DNA of 64,000 nucleotides from Evernia prunastri (taxonomy: Eukaryota > Ascomycota > Lecanoromycetes > Lecanorales > Parmeliaceae). Shown here in pieces: positions 55,895 to 64,000 of the stretch. The position numbers were made by a program, and so were the translations under genes. Every line of letters begins with the position of its first letter. Position 1 is the first letter of the stretch. Location: positions 1-64,000 of the forward strand of contig NKYR01000095.1 in NCBI GenBank assembly GCA_003184365.1, given 5' to 3'. The notes beneath the pieces were generated by a model, which saw nothing but the letters and a program-made list of their open reading frames with translations, did not search any database and was not told the origin of the DNA.

Positions 55895-58524
55895 CGGGGG
55901 AGCACGGGACATGGGGCCAGGGGGGGAAGGTTTGACGGGTCGGCGTTTCGGTCGTGATGGGACGGCATGTGAGTGGTCTGGCTGTAGGTGGGACATGTGT
56001 GTATTGGTGCGCTTGAGGGTTTGGTTATGGTCTTGATGTTTTTTGTTGAATGGCGGGATGATGATCTGGTTTGAAGGACGGGAAAGGCAAGCGTTGCAGG
56101 GAATCATTCGTTAGTTGGCGCTTTTTGATGGTTTGAGATTGTGTAAAATAGACGAGTGATGAAAACCCCGAAGTAAATTGATCAAATTATTTCATTCTGG
56201 CATCTCATTCTCCTCCTCATTCTCATCCTCATGCTCCCTCCATTCCTCACCTACAAACCCACCTGCAAACCCACATCCCTCCTCTCTCTCCCCATTTCTC
56301 TCTCTAAATCATCTCCCACTCTCCCCTTTCCTCCCAACCTAGACCCACCCAGCTTTTTATCAACACCATCGCTCACTCACCAACCCCGCGCCGTAAAACA
56401 TCCACGCGTCGCACCCGCACAGCCAGGCGGGACATTTTGCACGTGATCCGTGAAGGAATCTGCACGCGGCGTTCGGAGGGATAGTTCCTCCGCGCTCTTG
56501 CTCTCTCTCTCTCGCTCTGTGTCTCTCTCTCTTTCGTATTCGGAAAGTTGAGACAGAGGCCGAAAAAAAAAAAAAGCGAGAGCACCAGGGGATTGTGAAA
56601 CCATTCCGGGTTTTTGAAACGTGCAGATCGTTCGTTTCGTAGCGTTAGGGGGGGGTTTCTATTTTTGGGTGTGAGGATATGTGGGGGGGGGAGCTAGAAT
56701 GGATGAGGTTAGTAAGGATTTGGTGTTAGTGCGACGCGAGAAGTGAGAGGTGAGATCGTCGGCCCGCGTCCGAGTCCGATGCTGCCCGATTACCTAAGGG
56801 AGCGTACCTTAGGCAAGGCAAGGTGGTATGAGATCTGAGCGAGCTTACTTTCGCCCCCGATGTAAGCGTGCAACCTCCGTCTGAGGGCGCATCGTTTTTT
56901 TTGATGATTTTATAGGTCTTGCAGGGCTATTCTATATCGTCATCGTTGGGTTTGGGGGGTTGTGATGGTTTGATGGTGGAGTTGGTGCGGTGAGTTTGGT
57001 TGGGTTGGTCTCACCGAGGTCTCACTGAGGCGGCGCTGGGCTTTTCGTGATGTGATATGGTGAGGTAGGGTGAGGTACGTAAGGTAAGGCGAGGCTGCAG
57101 CGAGGGGATGTGGGGAAATGTACGATGGGTTGATATGATGGCTGCGCGTGTAGGCAGCTATGCTGATTCTACAGCTGGCTGGTAGATTGCTGGAGCTCTA
57201 GGCTATCAGTACAGCCAGCCAGCCTATCTGCCAGAGCGCGCCTCGGCCACGGAACGACCCTCTACTCTTTCCCTTCTTTCCCCGCCGCACGATTGCATCA
57301 TTGCCCCCCGAACAGCATCTATCTAGCTAAATGCCCGGCGGTGCAACGTTGTCCGAATCGGCATTGTGTAGCATGCTTTGGTGTTGGAATGCTACGTCCT
57401 GTCTGTTTGGCCCCGCCGAGTTTGTGCGGATGTTTGCGGTGACATTTTTTGGGGGGTGAGGGGGCCGTGGGGTCGTTTCCGGATGTCAGCATCGAGCTAC
57501 GGTCGGACGTTTCACTGGGTTTCCACCGTCTGGTGCCTCAATTGAGAAGCTGTACTGGTAAGTAAATACTACGAGGAGTGGAAGGAGCCCCGTCCGATGG
57601 CGAGCGGACATTATATCTTGGCTCGAGGGCGGGGGGTTTGCGAATGTCATTGTTGTAATGGCTCGAGCCACATGGCCCCATGTAAGGTACCCGTCGCCCG
57701 TTTTACTCCGCATGTGATCGTCATTTGTTTCATGTTTCCAGTTGAGATGTGAATGGCTGAAAAGTATCCGTGGTGTTGTGCAGGTCGGAGCATTTGGCTT
57801 CCCTGCGTCAGGCCGGTGGGATTCCGGCACGTGGCTCCTGCAAGGGACGAGTGGTGAGGCTAATGGTATCTTCTTTTAGGCGGCTGTTTACGGTTTCACT
57901 AATCGATGCTGACCTCAGTGCTACACTCCGTCATTCACTATGTGTGTTCGGAAAGCTTTCTTCAATGCATTAGCTAATGGCGTTGCAAATGCCCTGGCCC
58001 CATATCGGAACACTACCCTTCGATCTTCACGGATGTCTCACATACGGAATCGCATCTGAACTGAGTCAATAACCTCCGAGTTCATGTTTTATCAGCGGAC
58101 AATTTATGCCTTGTCGATATTCAAGCACTGTTTGAATGGGTCGAACAACGGACGGTGGGGGCTTTGGTAACCTTGTACACGGTCATTTTGTTTCAAATCC
58201 CCAATCGAGATCTGAACGGCTTCAATTTATCTATCCGTGACGCTATGTATTTGCAAAGTGATGATACGTCATACTGTCTTCTCATTGACCTCTCGTTCCT
58301 TTAAGAAGGTCAGGGTAAGCTTGTTATGAATGACCAGAAACAACTCATTGTCTCCATCAACCATCTAACTACAGATTACTTTGCAACCATCGAGGCAGGC
58401 TTTCCTCGGTAAAACTTGGAATCCAATAGATCTTGATCACTCCTATCGTTGCTACTCACTCCACTTTATCTGACATCACTCACCACTAGCTTCACCTCAT
58501 CACCAATATATCATTCCAGACGCA
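55895..58524. other. Long PKS upstream region
   Basis: About 2.6 kb with no recognisable gene between regulator and PKS. It includes a CT-rich stretch at 56490-56540, poly-A (56564-56576), and GT/GGTGAGGT-type repeats around 56960-57110. GGCTGTACTGATAGC (56-57 kb complement of a site at 57203-57217) and CAGCCAGCCAG near 57212 are short repeats only. Confidence 0.4.
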
Positions 58525-61500
58525 ATGGCAGCCATCAACCGCAGATTCACTGACCTTACTGAGTCATCATCGAACTCATCTACCGGATCCTCCCTGCATT
58601 CACGCGCATCGTCGGAATCCCTGGGGGCACCTTCGGACACGACGGCACCTTCAGTCCATGAAGATGATTTTGGCAGAGGAGACGACCCTACCGCCATTGT
58701 AGGCTTGGCATGTCGTCTGCCAGGAGCCCAAAGCTCAAGTAAGCTTTGGGAAAATATCCTCGAGCAGAAGGATCTTCAGAGCAAGATCCCTGCCGATAGA
58801 TTCAACGTTGATGAATTCTATCATCCCAACGGTGCCAATAAGGGCACAGTACGTCTTTCCTCATACACTTTGTCAATTCTTGCTGATGATGTCTAGAGCA
58901 ATGCCACTGCGGGCTACTTTCTCGATCAGGATCTTAGCCTCTTCGACCCAGAGTTCTTCCGCATCTCTGGCAAGGAGGCAGAGGCCATGGATCCTCAACA
59001 GAGAATGCTGCTTGAGGTAGTGTACGAGGCGTTGGAAGACGGCAAGTCCTTTCAGTCCCCACCTAGAATCAATGCTGACTGTCAGAAAAGCTGGTATCAC
59101 CCTCGACGACATCAAAGGCTCCCAGACATCCGTCTATTGCGGGAGCTTCACCAATGACTACCGCGAAATGCTGAACAAGGATTTGGGATACTATCCCAAG
59201 TACATGGCAACTGGTGTTGGAAACTCCATCTTAGCCAATCGCATTTCATACTTCTATGACCTCCATGGAGCAAGTGTCACCGTCGATACAGCTTGCTCGT
59301 CTTCGCTCGTTTCTTTTCATATGGGCAACAGGTCCATCCAAGACGGAGACGCCGACATCTCAATCGTTGTCGGCTCCTCGCTCCACTTCGACCCCAACAT
59401 GTTCGTCACGATGACGGATCTCGGCTTCCTGTCAACCGACGGCAGATGTCGAGCTTTCGACGCCAGCGGAAAAGGCTATGTTCGCGGTGAGGGTATCTGC
59501 GCTGTGGTCTTGAAACAAAAGTCACGCGCTGAGCTCCATGGCAACAAGATACGTTCCGTCATCCGGGGCTCAGATGTCAATCACGACGGTGCCAAAGACG
59601 GCATCACGATGCCCAACTCCAAAGCCCAGGAGAACCTCATCCGGAAGACTTACAAGAACGCCGGCCTGAGCACCAATGACACGCAGTACTTTGAAGCTCA
59701 CGGCACTGGCACCCAGGCCGGTGACCCCAGAGAGACACGCGCAATCGGTGCCGTGTTTGCTCCGAATCGTCCGGAGCCTCTCCTTGTGGGATCGGTCAAG
59801 ACCAACATTGGGCACTTGGAAGGCGCTTCCGGCTTGGCGGGTATCATCAAGACTACGCTCGCGCTCGAAGAGCACAAGATTCCACCGAACATGTTGTTCA
59901 ACAACCCCAATCCCAATATCGACTTCGAAAATTGGAAGATCACCGTCCCAACGAAGGCATTGGATTGGAAACCATCTCACGGTTACCGACGAGCCAGCAT
60001 CAACTCCTTCGGCTATGGCGGCACAAATTCCCATGCCATCCTCGAAGGCTACACTGCGCCTGCTGCAGACCATGAGATATCCCTTCCTCCGGGATTCGCA
60101 GCCATGGTCGAAAAGCGTCCCTTCCTGCTGCCGTTGACCTCGCATACGGAGAAAGCTGGAAATCTGTTCAAAGCGGGGCTCTCTCACTTCCTGGAGGAGA
60201 AAACCGAACATTCTGCGGCAGCCCTGGCGCGCAGTCTAAGTGATCATGGGCGCACCATGCATAAAGTTCGCTCCTTCCTCGTCGAGAAGGACCGCGAGGA
60301 CACGCTGGCAGGCTTACACGAGTCTTTGACTTGGATGAGATCTGACAAGTCCAAGATTAGGCTTGGCTTCGTCTTCACCGGCCAGGGAGCACAGTCGTTT
60401 GCCATGGGTCGACAGCTGATCGAGCAGTCTCCCTTCTTCCGCCAAACCTTGGAGAAATGCGACGATGTCCTTCAGAGTCTCCCCGACAGACCTGATTGGT
60501 CTTGCGTCACGGAGCTACTTAAGACCAAAGAGACATCGCGAGTCACTCAGAGCGCCTTCTCCCAGCCATTGTGCACAGCTATTCAGATAGCGCTGGTGGA
60601 CTTGTTGGCGGAGTGGGGCATTGAACCCTCGGTGACTGTGGGCCACTCTGCCGGGGAGATGGGCGCAGCATATGCAGCTGGTATTCTATCATTTGACGAC
60701 GCTATTATCGCTGGATACTACCGCGGACTCACACTCGGCATGGAAGTTGAGAATGCTGTCAAGGTGCCAGGCTCCATGCTTGCGGTCCAAATGACCGAAA
60801 ACGAAGCCATCGCAGAGCTTGAGCCTTACAAGGGGCGCATTGCGCTTGCTGCAGCCAATAGCCCGACAAGTCTTACGTTGTCTGGTGACTTGCCCGCTAT
60901 CCTCGAGCTCAAGGAGAGCCTTTCGAAGAGGAACATCTTCGCCAGGCAACTTCAGGTCGACAAAGCGTACCACTCACACCACATCGCTCCTTTCGGCCCC
61001 GTCCTCGAACAGCTCCTGAGCAAGATTCGACCTCGATCGCCAAAGTGCCAGATGTCATCCAGTGTCACAGCTCGGAATGCCGAGCCCAGTAAGATGAAAG
61101 CAGCCTACTGGGTGTCTAATCTGACCGGGCAAGTGAGGTTCGCAGACGCTCTGACGAACCTGCTGCTGAATGACAACGAAGAGCAGAACGTCGACATGCT
61201 GGTCGAAATCGGTCCTCATCCTGCTCTCAGAGGCCCCGCTAAGGAGGTCATGAAGTCACTGAAGCTGGACATCCCTTATGTTGCTTCTTTGAACCGCGGT
61301 GTTCCAGACTTTGGCAGCGTACTCTCATGTGTTGGCCAGCTATTCGCTCTTGGATACCCAGTTGATCTAGCTGCTGCCAACAGCAACTTATTCATCAATC
61401 AAAATGGATCCGTTCAAAGAACCATGGCAGGTCCGAAGGTCAAGTTGCCGAGCTACGCATGGGATCATGCCAAGTACTGGTCGGAGACCCGTGTCATCAA

Positions 61501-64000
61501 GAACAACAGACTTCGCAAGGACCGCCATGTGATTCTCGGCGTACCTGTGGCAGACTCCGTTCACAACCATCCGCGGTGGAGAACCTTCTTACGCCCAGCC
61601 GAGCTCCCTTGGTTGTCTCAACATATGATTGAGGGTAAGGTCATATTCCCCGCTGCGGGCTACATCAGCATGGCTATCGAAGCTGCGACTCGCCTGGAGA
61701 AAGGCCCAAAGACCGTCAAAAGTATCAGCCTGAAGGACGTGTCTTTCAAGTCTGCCCTGCCCGTTCGCACCGACGATATGGGAACCGAAGTGCTTCTTGA
61801 GATGCAGCCCATCTTGGCATCAGCAAAGCGGACATCCGACACCTGGTATAGGTTCATCATTTCATCTTACGATGAGAGCGAGAGATGCGACGAGCATTGT
61901 CATGGCCTGATTTCAGTCGAAGACGGCACGCCTGCGTCAATTGAAAGCACCGATGCACGCCCGACGCTTGCGCAACTTCAGAAGACGTCCAACAGGACCA
62001 CGACAATGCAAAAGTACTACGATCACCTCCACTCAATGGGTCTGCAGTATGGCGAAGACTTCAGGCTACTCTCCGGCAACATTGAGTCAGGACCCGGCTT
62101 CGCCATGGCTCCAATCACCTTCCGTCCCGATCAAGTGAGCACAGCACCGAGCGACCTTTGCATCGTGCACCCTACCTTCTTGGACTCTTCCTTCCATGTC
62201 GTCTTTGCAGGAGCGGAGTCTGAAATGGGTAGGCCCCTCGGAGAGCCGTTCGTACCAACGTTCATGAAATCCATGAAGGTTTCCGGCCTCTTTCAAGACA
62301 TGATGCACTCGGACGATCAGCAGCGGTTCTGGGTCAGCTCCAACACCAAGCTGCCCGGACCCCGCGTGGCGACCAGCGACATCGCCATCCAGTCCGACGA
62401 CTGCAGCAAGCTCATGATCGAGATGCAGGGCGCGGAGTTCACCGCGTTGGGTGGAGACATGACGGGCGACTCCCCGGAGCGCACCCTCTTCTTCCGCACA
62501 AAGTGGCAGCCGGCATTCTCGTGCCTGGGCGGGAACACGCAACCCCCCAAGCTTGCCAGCTTGGCGCAAGTCATGGACGTCTTCGCACACCAGATTCCTA
62601 ATTCGACGATCATTCATTTCTCTTCGAATGTGGGCTCTGTTAAGGATGGGTTGAGCTGCCTTGGTGGTCGCCAAGGCGCACAACGTCGCTTCCAGAGCCT
62701 CACGCCTTACTCGTCGTCGAGAGATATGTCGGAGGCGTGGAACGTGCTCGCAAAGGAGTGGCCTGGTCGTATTGAAGTCAATGAGCCCAAGGTGGAGCAC
62801 TACGATGCCGTTATCATCGATGAGTCTACTCAGGTGGACGTCGTGGCTTTACTCAAGCCAAATGGCTTTGTCATTAGTAATGGTGTGGATTTTGACCATC
62901 ATGATTTGACGCCTCTCTTCCAGAGCGGCAACATCAGTACCTGGCAACACCGAGCAGAAGCTCCTACGTCCGGCGAACCTTTGTCTTTGATCATGCCGTC
63001 GGCGGTCTCGGAAAGCACCGATGCCATCGCTTCGACGATCGAGAAGAACTATAACGGCGAAGTGAACAGACTTTCGCTTCTCAGTCTTCTGGGATCCACC
63101 TCCACGCTTGCAGACAGCGTCATCATTCTCGCTGGCCTGGACGAGGACTTGTTCTTCGACGACGCCAGTGACACGGCGGCTCACTACGAAGCCGTCCAGA
63201 AGCTCCTCACAAGCGACAGCACCAACATGGTCTGGGTGACAGTGGGCGGTACGGTTGAGGCCAAAAGCCCCCAACAAGCTATCATCCTCGGCCTCGCTAG
63301 AGTCGCCCGTAGCGAAAATGAGAAGCTCAGACTCGTCACCTTGGACTTCACCAATGGCTCTAATACCAGCAGAGTCCCAAGCCGCGCGCTTGAAGTCCTG
63401 GATCGAAGCATCACGGAGGACGAGTTTGCGCACCGAGATGGTACACTCATGATTCCAAAGGTCGAGCGCGATGATTCTCGCAACTCTAAGCTACCGTTCA
63501 ATGCCCGTGGCGACGTAAAGCTCGAACGCTTTCAGCAGAGTCGCCCTCTCGCTCTCAAGATCGGAAAGGTCGGTCTACTCGATTCGCTGGCCTTTGGCGA
63601 CGATGAACAGATCCTCGACGAAGATTTGGCGCACGACGAGATAGAGATTGAAGTCAAAGCCTCGGCCATCAACTTCCGCGACATTGCGGCCTCCTTGGGA
63701 ATCATCGACGATTACAAGCTCGGAGATGAGTGCGCTGGCATTGTTCGACGAGTCGGTTACAGCGTGGGCTCAGCCGACTTCAAGGCTGGCGACCGAGTGG
63801 TTGCTTGGCGCCCCGGACAAGGCGCACACCGTTCCATCGTTCGCAACCCTGCGGTCTACTGCCAGAAGCTGACAGACATGCCTTTCGGGATCGCCACCTC
63901 TTTCCCGCTGGTCCTGACGACTGCACACTACGCGCTTCAAGACGCAGCACGCTTGCAGCCTGGAGAGACGGTCCTGATCCATTCGGCTGCAGGAGGTGTT
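58525..64000 (+). CDS. Highly reducing polyketide synthase (cut by window end)
   Basis: Exons 58525-58848, 58897-59041 and 59091 onward give at least 1793 residues before the window ends. Intron 1 is GTACGT...TCTAG; intron 2 has a GC donor (GCAAGT...AAAAG). Ketosynthase: Asp-Thr-Ala-Cys-Ser-Ser with Cys225, Glu-Ala-His-Gly-Thr-Gly-Thr and Asn-Ile-Gly-His-Leu-Glu-Gly. Acyltransferase: Gly-Gln-Gly-Ala-Gln and Gly-His-Ser-Ala-Gly-Glu with Ser677. Dehydratase: His1001 in His-Met-Ile-Glu-Gly-X4-Pro and Asp1188 in Thr-Phe-Leu-Asp-Ser. A degenerate methyltransferase-like segment follows (about 62560-62890), then an enoylreductase reading to His-Ser-Ala-Ala-Gly-Gly-Val. Ketoreductase and carrier protein would lie beyond 64000. 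The enzyme builds a reduced polyketide chain from malonyl-CoA in the cytosol. The start is the first ATG before a Ser-rich leader. Confidence 0.92.

Overview
This is a 64 kb piece of a filamentous ascomycete chromosome (Pezizomycotina; the class cannot be fixed from sequence alone). The evidence is intron-bearing genes with short introns (about 48-200 nt, GT-AG plus two GC-AG), a catalytic Argonaute, a LaeA/UMTA-type methyltransferase, an RTA1-family protein, a Zn2Cys6 factor, a NACHT-ankyrin STAND gene and a highly reducing polyketide synthase. All exon joins below were worked out by hand from splice motifs, reading-frame phase and family resemblance.

Left part (1-12.9 kb): an F-box-like gene with one in-frame TAA lies between two same-direction copies of a dispersed repeat. 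A third copy, inverted, lies near 30 kb, and the first copy carries a 248-bp insertion. Then come a small secreted cysteine-containing protein, a WD40-repeat protein and a SnoaL/NTF2-like small protein. Centre (12.9-32.2 kb): a SAM methyltransferase, a seven-exon Argonaute with a DEDD catalytic set, an eight-intron AlkB-like 2-oxoglutarate/Fe(II) dioxygenase with zinc-ribbon-like cysteines, and three predicted secreted proteins, with long stretches of no recognisable genes between them.

Right part (33-64 kb): a stand-alone thioesterase converges on an asparagine-synthetase-like amidotransferase. Next is a NACHT-ankyrin (NLR-like) gene with about 17 ankyrin repeats, some in perfect 201-nt tandem copies, broken by a 1-nt frameshift; a nested fold-back element lies immediately downstream. 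After about 4 kb of low-complexity DNA come an MFS transporter, an RTA1-like membrane protein, a Zn2Cys6 regulator (1-nt slip in a C8 run) and a highly reducing PKS that runs off the window. The last four look like the edge of a secondary-metabolite cluster (efflux, membrane protein, regulator, synthase). The thioesterase/amidotransferase pair 22 kb away may or may not belong to it.

The best candidates for something new are the thioesterase-amidotransferase pair, the AlkB-like protein with zinc-binding cysteines, the NLR with identical ankyrin units beside a fold-back element, and the PKS with what looks like a decayed methyltransferase domain.
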